From contig NW_024037059.1 in the NCBI RefSeq assembly GCF_015706575.1, positions 41,577,058 to 41,641,057 on the forward strand: a stretch of 64,000 nucleotides of DNA, in the 5' to 3' direction. The notes below the pieces were generated by a model. It was not told the origin of the DNA. It worked only from the letters and a program-made list of their open reading frames with translations, and made no database searches. The DNA comes from Patiria miniata. Lineage: Eukaryota; Echinodermata; Asteroidea; Valvatida; Asterinidae. Positions 1-10,424 of this stretch are shown here, in pieces; the first letter of the stretch is position 1; every line of letters begins with the position of its first letter. The translations under genes and the position numbers were made by a program.

Positions 1-563
1 GTTTCGTTTCCCCGCTGCACCCTGGCGTAGAATTTGGCCACGGGAGACAGGACACTTTTGTCTTCCCCGTATTCTTCCAGCAGCTCGACGAAGGCTTTCT
101 CCGCGTCTAGACCCTCTGGTGTCCTACTCTCAAGGTTCAGCAGCACATCTCTCGCTTTTCCTCCTGTGTGTCTGACAGCCTCATGAAACTGGAGGATCCC
201 TGGGGCTGTTCCCTTGCATCCAAGGAGGAACCGCATATCCCGGATCCAGTCCTCCAGTCGGGGGCCGTGTCGCTCCTTCCCGCTAAATGTTGGCACGCTC
301 TTGACCTGATGCGTGGTCAACATCCTTGGAGCTCCCTGTCCTCTCTGCTCTGCCACGGTGTGGAGTAGATCTATACCAGCAAGACGTAGAGGGGACACTC
401 CTTCTGATGGAGGAACCAAATGTGGAAACTGACGGTGTGCTCCTTCCATGTTCGGTGATTGACCAAGCCCAGGAGTAACTGCGTATGTTGTCTGGGGCGT
501 CAGTTGCGGAGGGGTATCCGATATCAGGTGAGCTGTTCGGTGCTGGTTCGGCGTCTGCGTCAT
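1..563 (-). mobile_element. gag-like capsid fossil, cut by window edge
   Basis: On the minus strand a reading frame opens at an ATG (563-561) and stays open to the left edge, about 188 residues. The first third is Pro/Thr/Gln-rich. The rest resembles the capsid N-lobe of Ty3-type gag and its domesticated PNMA/ARC kin: a stretch PTFSGKERHGPRLEDWIRDM, then helices around GCKGTAPGILQFHEAV and an acidic segment FVELLEEYGED. No zinc knuckle, protease, polymerase or LTR lies in view. The family assignment comes from recognised pattern only. The part in view looks whole, which suggests a young copy or a domesticated gene. A host PNMA-like gene is the main alternative. Confidence 0.55.
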
Positions 564-803
564 CGCAATCAATATACTCCCAACTCTCGACACTGTATTG
601 GTTTTCCCTAACTATGACCTGTCTCTATGTCCTACCTTAAAAATTCCTGGCTAAGTTATATAAAAAAAACAGTGCACTAGTACCCGGATTCTCCACCTAA
701 AAGAAAAAAATGTAACCGTGAAAAATGACACACTTGGGGAACTCGCACAAACTAAGACTCTATGCAAGTCAGGGGGAGGGACTCCTATGTTGAAAACCAA
801 AAG

Positions 804-989
804 CTAATGCAAGTTAACTATGTGGCCCTGCCACACAAGCACACACCCCTGTTTGACGCCCCGGTGAATGTCAAACTTCCTGGATTTGGAGCCGTTGTGT
901 TGGACTGTAGCTTTCATGTCTTGATGAAATCCCATCAAAATGGCTAGTAGGGTGTCTGGGCAGCCTAAGTGCTTCAAGATGACAAACAA
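804..989 (-). mobile_element. LINE reverse-transcriptase fragment
   Basis: A minus-strand frame contains GFHQDMKATVQ and then FDIHRGVKQGCVL. This is the motif that precedes the catalytic block of reverse transcriptase in non-LTR retrotransposons (usually ...RGVKQGCVLAPTLF). The similarity stops right after GCVL, so only about 50 residues of the domain survive. No endonuclease or 3' tail is nearby. It is a dead scrap whose clade cannot be settled. It lies just outside the block duplicated at 33.8 and 44.1 kb. Confidence 0.65.
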
Positions 990-1005
990 GCCTGACCGGC
1001 TCTAA

Positions 1006-1930
1006 TACTGAAGAATTTGAGGGCATGCAAATCGTGATTTTGCCGGCGTAGGCAATTTTGTCCCGAGTTACTGGTCTGCACCCATAGAGCAAGGAGGAGA
1101 AAGAAGTATAACCTTCCCCGCATGCACCGCATTCATTCGGTAGGCTGTTACTTTGTTGTCAATATCGTATGTGCAATCATTGAATAGCATGCATGATCTG
1201 CACTCAAAGGCTGTGGTTGTTTTTTTTCGCAAAAATATTAATGATGAAAAAAAAAAACACTTCCGCACTGAGGCAATGCGTTGAAACACTCTTTTACGTG
1301 CACATGTGAAACATACCGCGCACAGGTTAGCCGTGGCATATTTGGGGGGGGGGGGGGGTGGGGAGAGGGGGGTTGATCGCATGCAGGGGTCAGAAGAGCC
1401 AATCACAGGGCGCCTCAACTATGTGACTGGTGTATGAATGGGCATCCACTATCCAGTCTTTATAAAGAGATCAGTGGGCAATACAGATGTTGTTAGTACC
1501 CCCTCATTGTTGACAAAGACCAGAATGTCACCCCACAAAGTTGTTCTTTCAACGATTGTACTACTGCTAAAGAACTTTAACTAAATGGTTACAAGTAAAA
1601 GAAATGTCACCAACTAAAACTTCTTTTCTGTTCCTGGTGCCTATTTGTTAAACTACAATTTTCATTTGACTTTGATTCCAACAGTATCCAACCCGTGCGA
1701 GAGTAACCCTTGCTCTGGAGAAACAAGGTGCTTTTACACGAGCGAGGAATACTTCTGTGATCGTAAGTAGTGACATTCACATCTTCTCCCTCTCCACCTT
1801 CCAAGCCCCTCTCATCCTGCTCAGAAATAGGTAAAAGGCAAATAAAAATGAGCTCTTATGTTAAAACAATTACCCATTGGGTGTCCTGTATAGAAAACAA
1901 CGCCTCCTTTAGTGTCTCCTGCAAATTAGA
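1006..1930 (+). repeat. Duplicated block carrying the EGF exon (copy 1 of 3)
   Basis: This stretch recurs at about 33813-34720 and 44082-44990. Shared landmarks in order are a GGGCATGCAAATCGTG stretch, a Tyr-rich pseudo-coding part, a poly-G tract, a TATAAAG box at 1461-1467 (matching copies near 34261 and 44527) and the EGF-like exon. The TATA-like motif sits about 220 bp before the exon and might mark a promoter, but no start codon or signal-peptide exon was found after it. The block shows that gene A's 5' end and block C come from the same ancestral array. Confidence 0.8.
1685..1762 (+). CDS. EGF-like half-module exon (gene A)
   Basis: A 78-bp phase 1-1 exon between CAACAG and GTAAGT. It encodes [19 protein letters not shown] and then YFCD, which is the first four cysteines of an EGF module (C-x4-C-x5-C-x8-C). 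The usual final C-x8-C half is not in this exon and the next exon is HYR, so the module is short. Near-identical exons lie at 34487-34564 and 44754-44831. Confidence 0.7.
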
Positions 1931-4900
1931 CCCAAGGTCCATCACCGTAACGGAGTGACACTTATCTCACCAATTGAACATCTTTTGTTATAAAGCCTAC
2001 GTCGGAGGTGATATGACTGCACCGACAGTCAGTGGTTGTCCATCGGGTGTGTCTGTACTAGCTCCTTTTGGTGCAACATCAGCAACAGCAGTTTGGATTG
2101 AACCTACAGCAACAGACAATTCTGGAGTAGTTACAACTACATCAAGCCGCTCACCAGGCCAGAGTTTCTCCCTTGGAATGACAACGGTTCAGTACACATT
2201 CAGGGATCCATTTAACAATCGGGCCATATGTGTCTTTGTTGTCAATGTTCAAAGTAAGTTTTTCCTTTTTTCAATTGGATTCACGTACAAATGCTGTTTC
2301 ACTTTGGAAATTTGTTTCCTGCGTGCGTGGTTATACTTGTGATTCAGCACTATACAGAAACAGATAATCACAAAACAGGGAAAGGCTGGAAAAGTTTCCA
2401 CTAAGAAGATATAACGGTATGGAACAGTTAGGCAGTGCATGCTTTTTATTTCTTCTCAAATCGTGCATCCTGCAGTGTTACTGTTGAAGTTTGTTTCACA
2501 AATAAAGCAACAAAACTCAAATTTTCGTTAGAGTTATTTTCAATTGTTGCATATATTATTATTTTTATTATTATTATTAATCATTTCTGGTAATGAAACC
2601 AAGGATTCCTCAAAAGCGCCCTTGGCACTGTAGCTCGCAAGCCTGAAGAAACCTGTAGAGAGAAGACAATGAGAAGAAATAACAGTTTTAGAGTTGGGAG
2701 GAAAAGCCCAGAAGAATGTTCTGGGAAAAACCCACGGAATCAGGCAGGGACTGAAAGCCCAATCCACATATTGGCCCAGGCGGGATTCGAACTCGGGTCA
2801 CAGCGGTGGAAGGCGAGGAAAGTACCGCTACGCCAACCTGACTCCCCTATTTGCACTTAAATCGAGGTAAACATTCTCTCTACCAATCACTGTCTTAAAA
2901 TTGAGCTTATGCGTGTGTGTTGGCTTATAAAATATTGTTTATTGTTGACGTGCAGGTGTAGATATGACACCTCCTGTCATCAGTGGTTGCCCAGCCGATA
3001 TAACTGTCAACCCGGATGCTGGTCGAACCTATGCCACTGTAACTTGGACACCACCAACAGCAACAGACAACAGTGGAGCTCAGCCAATGGTCTTCAGTAC
3101 TCACAATCCCGGGCAAAGATTTAATGTTAACACAGTCTCCCAAGTAACCTACACATTCTGGGATGCCCGAGTCAACACTGCCACATGTCAATTCAGTATC
3201 ACGGTCACAGGTAAGGGGAAGAAAGATGAACTTTTCTTGCACTTCTGGAGATTTTTGAGCTAACCATTTCCTTCTTAACCACCAGAGTGAGCCTCATTTC
3301 ACTAATTTTACATTTTTTTATTTGTAACTTAAATTAGAGTTATTTTCAATTGTCGCATTTGCACTTTAATCGAGATAAACATTCTCTCTACCAATCACTG
3401 TCTTAAAATTGAGCTTATGCGTTGTGTTGGCTTATAAAATATCATTTATTATTAATGAGCAGTGGGTGTTGTAGATATGACAGCTCCTGTCATCAGTGGT
3501 TGCCCAGCCGATATAACTGTCAACCCGGATGCTGGTCAAACCTACGCCACTGTAACTTGGACACCACCAACAGCAACAGACAACAGTGGAGCTCAGCCAA
3601 ATGTATCCAGTACTCACAATCCCGGGCAAAGATTTAATGTTAACACAGTCTCCCAAGTAATCTACACATTCTGGGATGCCCGAGTCAACATTGCCACATG
3701 TCAATTTACTATCACAGTCACAGGTAAGGGTAAGAAAGATGAACTTTTCTTGCACTTCTGGTGATTTTTGAGCTAACCATTTCCTTCTTAACCACCAGAG
3801 TGAGCCTCATTTCACTAATTTTACATCTTTGATTTGTAACTAAAATCTTGGAACAGATGGTAGTGGAGGTGATATGACTGCACCTACAGTCAGTGGCTGT
3901 CCATCGGGTGTGTCTGTAACAGCTCTTAATATAAAAATATTAAGAGACAAGTAAACGGTTTCATGCATATTTAAAACAACCTTTGTGCATTAGATTGCAA
4001 AAAGATGAGTTATTCCGCTTTTTTTAATGTGAATTTTTGAACAGTGTCAGGGACGGATACAACAGCCCCAGTCGTCAGTGGTTGTCCCACGACGGATGTG
4101 ACGGCCAGATCACCGATAGGCGCACCAACGATAATTGTGAGATGGACTGAACCCAGCGCAACGGATGACTCTGGAGGACAAGTAACCGTCACGGCAAGCC
4201 ACTCACCAGGCCAGAGCTTCCCCGTCGGAATGACAAATGTGGTGTACACATTCAGGGACCCGACAGGAAATTCGGCAGGCTGTGCCTTTGTTGTTAATGT
4301 CATAGGTAAGTGATTATTTCCAGTAATGATGTCTAGTTGGCAAGTTTTGCTAGTTTTCCTGTTGTAGGCCTATGTGTGAAGTAATATCAAGGATACATAA
4401 ACCAGTATCAACCAAAGAGAGGACCATCGACAAAAGTGAAACTGCATTCTTTTTTTCCCAATAAAATTAGTTTGAAAGAAAAAAAGACACCTAATTGAAC
4501 AAGCAGGAGTCTTATTTAACTCAAAAAATATTAATAGGCCTTGTTAAACCTTAACTGTAATCAGGTATACCATTAATTCTTTTGAGAAAAAAAACCGAAT
4601 AATAATTATGGATAAAGGGTAGACCTCTACATGCAAAATGAGACGAATGCTTTTGGCTCTGTTTTCATCGACCCGTTCATAATTCCACGTTTGATTCACT
4701 CCACAGCTGACACTCGTGTCCCAGTCATCACCGGCTGTCCCACAGCTGTCTCCGGGGTTGCCCCGTCCGGATCCACCACCGGCACAGCCACGTGGGATGA
4801 GCCAACGGCTGCCGACGACGACAACTTACCGGTACAACTGGCCCGATCCCACTTCCCTGGTTCTTTGTTCCCGATTGGTGGCACCACAGTGCGTTACGTA

Positions 4901-7900
4901 TTCATGGACTCGGCAGGAAACCAGGCAATTTGTTCCTTCGTTGTCACCATCACCTCAGGTGATTGAGTCACACACTCTGCCGAACAATGTAGTCGATGCA
5001 CACGTGTCATGTCAGTGTGGTACCTTTCAAAGTGGCATTTGAATTAACTTTTGGTAATAAATAAACGACTAATAATAAAAAAGGTGATTGTACGATTAAC
5101 TATCGCAAACATAATAAGCCAACAACTGGAAGAGTGACTTAGCCAAAATACAAACTTCTTCCTCATCGCATCGTTTGAAACAGAGTTAATATAGACCAAT
5201 AACCACCTAAGTCCTGGGCTTGTGGGATAAGTGACACATAGGCACTATATATATATGAATTTTTAATAACATTTTCTGTCCTAATTAGCATTCGGTGCCA
5301 CCAACCTGCCTCGAACAACACCATTGCAGGGCGAAGATGATATGAACCCTACGACCACAACAGGTAATACAATTTGTTGGGTAACAAGAAAAGAGACGTT
5401 TAACTGTTTTTAAAGGTCTTTTGGAAAGGGCTACTTTGCTTCACTTCTGCAGGAGACAGCGGTGTTTTGTATAGGTAACCACAACATTTTATAAGATGTG
5501 CTTATTTAAGTTAATGGTGTTTAACCTGTCGATGTCAGGGGTATAATTTAAACTAAGACAAGATTGAAGTGACTCTTGACCCATTGTTTTTTGATGAAAT
5601 TTTGAGCTTGGTTATCTTTGACAGTACACCCTACTTCGGATGTGACTGGTCCATGGAAAACCACCATGAAGAGTACCTCGGTTTCTTTGCTCACGACTGT
5701 GCGAAGTAAGAGTTGACAAAAATCCAATTAAAAGTAGTTATGTGTGACACATTTGCAGCGCGATTTCCATGACGTGCGAACTTCTTATGACAAATGACGA
5801 ACTCATCACGACAATACCCTTTATTATCAAGTGAACTTAATTCCAAAACCCACCGTTTTGCTAACACAGTAGGCTCATTGAGATGCCAGAAGTATGATCT
5901 CCCCCGACAGAATCCTTTCCACTTACTTTTGCAACTCAGCTGGGGTAATTTAAGGGTCTCGATCTTTAACCTTCCGAGTTATAATGACATTCCGTGCTTG
6001 GTTTCAAATTGTGATTTCGTATTTTTGGTAAATTCTAGTGTCATATGAATCTTCAAAATTAGGATATAAATAATTCATAATTATGTTGGTTCTTTTTAAC
6101 ATCGAATGATAAACCCTTCATCCTACAGGCGACGTCGTTCCATACAACATCACCAGTGCTATTGTGATCAGTGTGTTAAGCACACTATTGACCATTCTAG
6201 TTGCTGCAATCGTCATCTACGCCGTGAGGAGGCGGGTCAAACTATTAAAAAGAAGCAGGCGTGAGGACGGAAATGTTGAAATGGCAAGTTTCTTGTACCC
6301 CGATGTCTTTTAAAAAGCTGTTGTTAACAGTGGTTTTCCTTCTGCATTGAAAAAAAAATGGAGGAGAGTCTCCAAAGCAAGCCGTTCTAGTTTTTATAGG
6401 TCTACCTTTAAAAACAAGAAATCATTATTCATTAAGATAACGGGGAAGCTAACACATTATTAGCCAAGAATTTGATAAAAATGCAATATCATTCAGGCTT
6501 CAGTTACGCCCATGTGCAGTCAATGCATTTCGCTTCGAGCCCTTGCAGGTTTTTTTGCGTTTTTCATGACTAATTCTGAGTCGTTTTCCAGTACTCAAAT
6601 ATCAACCCCGTCTCTATATGCGTTTCCTGAAAGCTATATCCGTCCCTATTTTCTACGCCTGGATTTGAATTCAAACGCACCAAAAAAAAAAAAAAAAAAA
6701 ACACCCTCCAAAAATCCCATTACATGTGTACTTGCAACCTGAGTGAAACACATCTGTTACTTTTTAAAATGTAAACTAGAATGACTTACCTGGGTACGAA
6801 GTCCCTAGCCCACTACCTGTTACACCTTCAGTTGATGAGGACTTAATGCATCAACCTTGGGCAGTCAGTTGGATGATCCCGTGGCGCGATGTTCTTCTAG
6901 ACGATCAAGTTATCGGCAAAGGATGCTTTGGTGAAGTTAGATCAGGAGCCGTGAAAATAGATGGAAAATCCACAAGGGCTGCTATCAAGATGCTCAAAGG
7001 TAGTTCATCATTTACGTTTTAAATGAGACAGTGTCGTTCCTTGTCCATTAAAAGATGAGATGATATTATACCGTCTCTCTGTTCTCCGTGTTCGTCATTT
7101 CTCTAACATTGCAGGACATCAGGCGGATAACAGCGATAGGGCTAATTTTTTGGCAGAATTCCACGCCATGACCATCGTCGGCTCCCATCCTAATGTCGTC
7201 TCTCTTTTGGGGGCGTGTCGGTATCAAGGTAAGGGTAATTTGTAACTGGCATCATAAGACCCTTGAAAAGGATAGAATTTAATCTGGGGTTGAACTAACA
7301 GCCAAGGATAACAGTAAACCTGAATATGTTGAAGCTATAAAAGATGGTAAACATGACGTAGAGATGATGGTATACCTATTCTGGGCACGCGACCTGACCC
7401 GATTCCATACCCAGGGTGAACAAAATAGGATGACAATGTGAGATGGACATAGGTTTATTTCAATGTATGCATGTATTTATCGTCCATTGACAGCACGTCC
7501 AAGACTCCTTTGGACAACATGAACTGTCTTATGGTTTATATTTAGTGGGCCTACTCTGAACGTTAGGCCTACTTTGCTAAGCATTCCTTTATTGTCCATA
7601 ATGTCCTTCATATCGAATTGCAATAGTGCAGACCAAATGATGGTCAGTCTGACCTGTAGTCTTTTTCGTGAAGATGTACTGTACGTGGCCTTGGAGTACG
7701 CACCTAACGGTGACCTGCTTAGCTACCTGCGATCAGTTCGATCAGCTCCGGATGGGGGAGTCATGTCCTCGGATCAGCTGGTGAAGTTTGCCTTCGATGT
7801 TGCAAAGGGAATGGAGCATCTGTCCAAAACAGGGGTAAGATGTTTGTGAAAAGGATGTAATTATTGTAATGAATGAATACAAAATCTTACTTGTCGTGGG

Positions 7901-10424
7901 GGGAGGCATAGTACAAACAAGGGGGGCACACCTCAAGAAAAAAAAACACGCTTATGTTTACGCTTATGGTTTTTGCCAATTGGGGGGGGGGGGGGGGGGA
8001 GGGGGCAGTCGCAGTTGCTCGTCAGGCCTCCTGCCCCCCCCCCTTGGCAACGAGCCTGTTGCTAGTACTTTAGACATTAACACGTCAGCTCTAGTGACTA
8101 CCTAAAAATAAAACCTGCAAATCCAGGACAAAGTTGTCAAGTTGTATTGATTTTTTCAAATTAATTTGAGCCTGTCGCTAGTACTTTAGACATTAACACG
8201 TCAGCTCTAGTGACTACCTAAAAATAAAACCTGCAAATCCAGGACAAAGTTGTCAAGTTGTACTGATATTTTCAAATTAATTTGAAAATGGTATAAATCT
8301 AAAGCAAATCCCGCAAATTGACATTTACTCAGTCCGGTATTGTGACAGGTCTCAAATGTGTTTTCATGGACGCTAATGCTTACATCTTATCTTCCTTTTT
8401 GACTTTTTTCTATTGACAAAATGATTTTTTTTTAACAGCTTATTCACCGAGATCTGGCTGCGAGGAACATCCTACTCGGGGAAGATCTGGTCGCTAAGAT
8501 TTCAGATTTTGGACTTTCTCGAGAGGGTGACATTTATGTCCAAACTTCAAAGGTATCTTCAATGTATTTTTTTTCAATTCTGGTATAGTTAGCATCAAAT
8601 CGGAAATATCAATCATTTGAGGCTGTATAATTATTATACAAATCTCACCGCTGCAGAATTTTGCAATTATGTTTTTTTTTAGTGACACCATTACGTGTCT
8701 GGACCTGCCAGGAATAAATTCATATTTCTTGAAGTTTTCTAATTATTGTACCGTTTCATGCATGTGCTTCTTAGAAAATTGCAGACACCTGTTATATACG
8801 TTTGATTGATTGACTTCTATTTTCTGCCAGAGACCTGTTCCCGTTCGCTGGCTTGCCATTGAATCCCTCGTCAATCAAAGCTACACGACGCAGAGTGATG
8901 TGTAAGTCAAAAAACAAAATTACGCAATACCCGTTCTGTTGTTCTATCCAGCTAAACACACTGCTCCAACAGTTTGACCACTTATATTAGCATGTCATTG
9001 AGTTATATAAGTATAAACTTTTCTTATATTTCATGGGTTTTTTTTGGTATTTTATTTGTTAGATGGTCTTTTGGAATTCTTCTGTGGGAGATTGCGTCTT
9101 TGGGTAAGAATAATTTCACTCAATAATTGTTTCACTGTATGATAATTACAATTTCTGTTACAAAACGTTCTTGAAATATCTTTCCTTCAGGAAGATTTTA
9201 TCACATTATTGTAAAGAAGCAATTAGTTTTATCCTGAAAGGAAACGGGGGCCAATGTTGATCTTTTAGCTTCATTTGATTCAAAGGTAAAAAACCATACC
9301 CTTCCATCCACAACAAGTCACTGGAAAGAAAACTGAGGGAAGGATACCGTATGGCCAAGCCGAGCAACTGTGACGAGGAAATGTAAGCTGGACGGCCAGT
9401 GGAATAACTAGGGTTAAACATCTGGGAGCATCGGGGGGGGGGGGGGGGGCACTGAAGGCAAACGATAATATATGTTTTTGTTCAATTCAAAATTTTAAAT
9501 GGGGGGGGGGGGGGGCATACCCAGGGGGCAGGAACATCTGATTTCACGGTATGATTTGTATGATTTAACTTAAAATTGATAAAGCATGAGTAGCATACAG
9601 GGCACTCCCTGCGGCAAATCTCTTACGGATACGATGACCAGAGGCCTATTTTTCCAAATCTTCCTCTGTGACATGAACATTTTTGTTGCGCCTATAGGTA
9701 TGCTCTGATGACCCAGTGCTGGTATGAGGATCCGAACAGGAGACCGTCTTTCTCAGATCTGACACAGATCCTTGGACGAATGACCGACAATATGGTAAAA
9801 CACATGAGAACAAAATAATAAAAGCTTCGGGTAAGCATCACTCGTCCCCACAACTACAAGGGAACCTGTGACCCCTAATGCTTTTTAAAATTATGAAGGA
9901 AACGCAGGCGTCGAAAAACTTGCGAACTTTTCGTGTCATTGGCCGGGTCATTCACCGACTACAAGACTTGGTATCCAATGATAGCGTAAAGACATAAAGG
10001 GTTGTCAGTGATGTTTGATAGGGCGGTGGCACAGGAGCGAGGGTGATGCGGGTACTATAGGCATATTCCTAGGCCGGGGAGAGTTGGATGGTTGTATTTG
10101 GGTGGGTTATAGTAATGGTTAATTGGGTAGCTCTGGAGTAACAGGCTGAGTGAGATGGAACTTGTCTTGCCCTGCACTTGACTGGTTTTAGCTGGGCTTT
10201 GCCGGCGTCTGTGACGTTCTGAACCCGAAGCGTTTCCCTATATCTTACAAGTAGCTTTTAGTATGGTCCAAGGAAGCATTTGGAACAAAATAAACTTCTT
10301 GAAACTTCGTCAAAATAATCCCTTAAGACTACACGACACATGTTTTTAATCTCTACAGTCGCCCTTCGTCGAGGGCCAGGCCTATTATGTGAATGCCATC
10401 ACACCAGAGCTGGATGAGATTTGA
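1685..10424 (+). CDS. Gene A: EGF-HYR5-TM-Tie-like receptor tyrosine kinase
   Basis: Spliced exons: 1685-1762, 1996-2253, 2956-3210, 3463-3723, 4045-4305, 4707-4958, 5289-5363, 5625-5705, 6129-6283, 6780-6999, 7115-7228, 7674-7834, 8439-8552, 8831-8901, 9063-9103, 9286-9382, 9698-9794, 10359-10424. Phases match at every junction and give 884 residues in view: EGF-like 1-26, five HYR 27-455, Ser/Thr stalk 456-507, membrane helix about 515-536, kinase from about 590. The kinase keeps [25 protein letters not shown] and [13 protein letters not shown]. The pattern [27 protein letters not shown] and a YVN tail resembles vertebrate TIE1/TEK. It should be a plasma-membrane receptor. The signal-peptide exon was not found and may be missing or outside the window. 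Gene B and gene D are paralogues. The HYR ectodomain, in place of Ig/EGF/FN3, is unlike vertebrate Tie. Confidence 0.85.
1996..2253 (+). CDS. HYR domain exon 1 (gene A)
   Basis: A 258-bp phase 1-1 exon encoding one hyalin repeat: TAPTVSGCP at the start, [12 protein letters not shown] in the middle, [15 protein letters not shown] and CVFVVNV at the end. The two cysteines, the D-N-S turn and the G-x-T-x-V-x-Y/F-T motif are all present. The acceptor (ATAAAG) has a weak pyrimidine tract, so the exact start is less sure than the end (GTAAGT). Confidence 0.85.
2553..2848 (-). mobile_element. tRNA-derived SINE in gene A intron
   Basis: On the minus strand the head carries an RNA polymerase III A box (TGGCGTAGCGGT, 2835-2824) and a B box (GAGTTCGAATCCC, 2794-2782) at tRNA spacing. 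A tRNA-unrelated body and an (ATT)n-type tail at 2553-2580 follow. The matching intron before HYR exon 3 (about 3350-3365) has no insertion, which gives an empty site. It is a SINE and not a functional tRNA: no tRNA acceptor stem or 3' end follows the B box. Confidence 0.8.
2956..3210 (+). CDS. HYR domain exon 2 (gene A)
   Basis: A 255-bp phase 1-1 exon flanked by TGCAG and GTAAGG. It encodes [17 protein letters not shown] through a [10 protein letters not shown] turn to [17 protein letters not shown]. It is a near copy of the next exon, including the flanking introns, so the pair arose by a recent tandem duplication of about 510 bp. Confidence 0.88.
3463..3723 (+). CDS. HYR domain exon 3 (gene A)
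   Basis: A 261-bp phase 1-1 exon between GAGCAG and GTAAGG. It is nearly identical to exon 2 apart from two extra codons at the start and a few replacements (for example QPNVSS against QPMVFS, and QVIYTF against QVTYTF). All HYR landmark residues are kept. Confidence 0.88.
3857..3927 (+). pseudogene. Truncated HYR exon remnant (gene A)
   Basis: After an acceptor (GGAACAG) the sequence repeats the first 70 bases of HYR exon 1 ([18 protein letters not shown]). It then breaks off and continues directly as the intron in front of the next HYR exon. No donor follows, so it should be skipped. It records an unequal exchange that deleted most of one HYR exon. Confidence 0.75.
4045..4305 (+). CDS. HYR domain exon 4 (gene A)
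   Basis: A 261-bp phase 1-1 exon from GAACAG to GTAAGT. It encodes [37 protein letters not shown] and CAFVVNV. A broken relative of its first part is found in gene B at 18044. Confidence 0.88.
4707..4958 (+). CDS. HYR domain exon 5 (gene A)
   Basis: A 252-bp phase 1-1 exon from CCACAG to GTGATT. It encodes [42 protein letters not shown] and CSFVVTI. It is the membrane-proximal HYR domain. Gene B keeps only the first 65 bases of its homologue (18208-18273). Confidence 0.87.
5289..5705 (+). CDS. Stalk exons (gene A)
   Basis: There are two short phase 1-1 exons, 5289-5363 (75 bp) and 5625-5705 (81 bp). They encode a Thr/Ser-rich linker including NPTTTT and [14 protein letters not shown], probably O-glycosylated and extended, between the HYR array and the membrane. 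The second exon is almost identical to 18393-18473 in gene B. Confidence 0.75.
6129..6283 (+). CDS. Transmembrane exon with GC donor (gene A)
   Basis: A 155-bp exon (phase 1 in, phase 0 out). It encodes a short outer segment, a helix of about 22 hydrophobic residues ([19 protein letters not shown]) and a basic stop-transfer run [12 protein letters not shown]. It ends ATG followed by GCAAGT, so the intron is read as GC-AG. In gene D the matching exon ends ATG followed by GTAATT, which supports the junction. The next exon at 6780 begins in phase 0. Confidence 0.82.
6780..10424 (+). CDS. Tie-like tyrosine kinase domain exons (gene A)
   Basis: Nine exons encode about 325 residues. By exon they carry: 6780, the P-loop GKGCFGEV and AIKML lysine; 7115, the alpha-C glutamate (FLAEF) and [11 protein letters not shown]; 7674, the hinge [14 protein letters not shown]; 8439, HRDLAARN and [12 protein letters not shown]; 8831, RWLAIESL and YTTQSDV; 9063, [10 protein letters not shown]; 9286, [13 protein letters not shown]; 9698, [13 protein letters not shown]; 10359, the tail [15 protein letters not shown] and TGA. 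The phosphotransfer residues are intact, so it should be an active kinase. The tail YVN fits the Grb2-type pYxN motif and sits where TIE/TEK have AYVN. Gene D has the same nine-exon plan except for the last exon. Confidence 0.88.
8052..8284. repeat. 116-bp tandem duplication in kinase intron
   Basis: Two direct copies (8052-8167 and 8168-8284) of a unit beginning GAGCCTG lie next to each other with very few differences. They follow a poly-G tract at about 7981-8000. Nothing in them is coding. Confidence 0.85.

Noticed and set aside
2776-2846. tRNA gene suggested by A and B boxes on the minus strand
   Set aside because: The boxes are followed by a tRNA-unrelated body and an (ATT)n tail, and the cloverleaf ends are not formed. 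It is a SINE head.
6589-6640. A possible extra juxtamembrane exon after TTTTCCAG ([12 protein letters not shown])
   Set aside because: It reaches a stop after 12 codons and has no good donor. The membrane exon (phase 0 out) joins directly to 6780 (phase 0 in), as in gene D.
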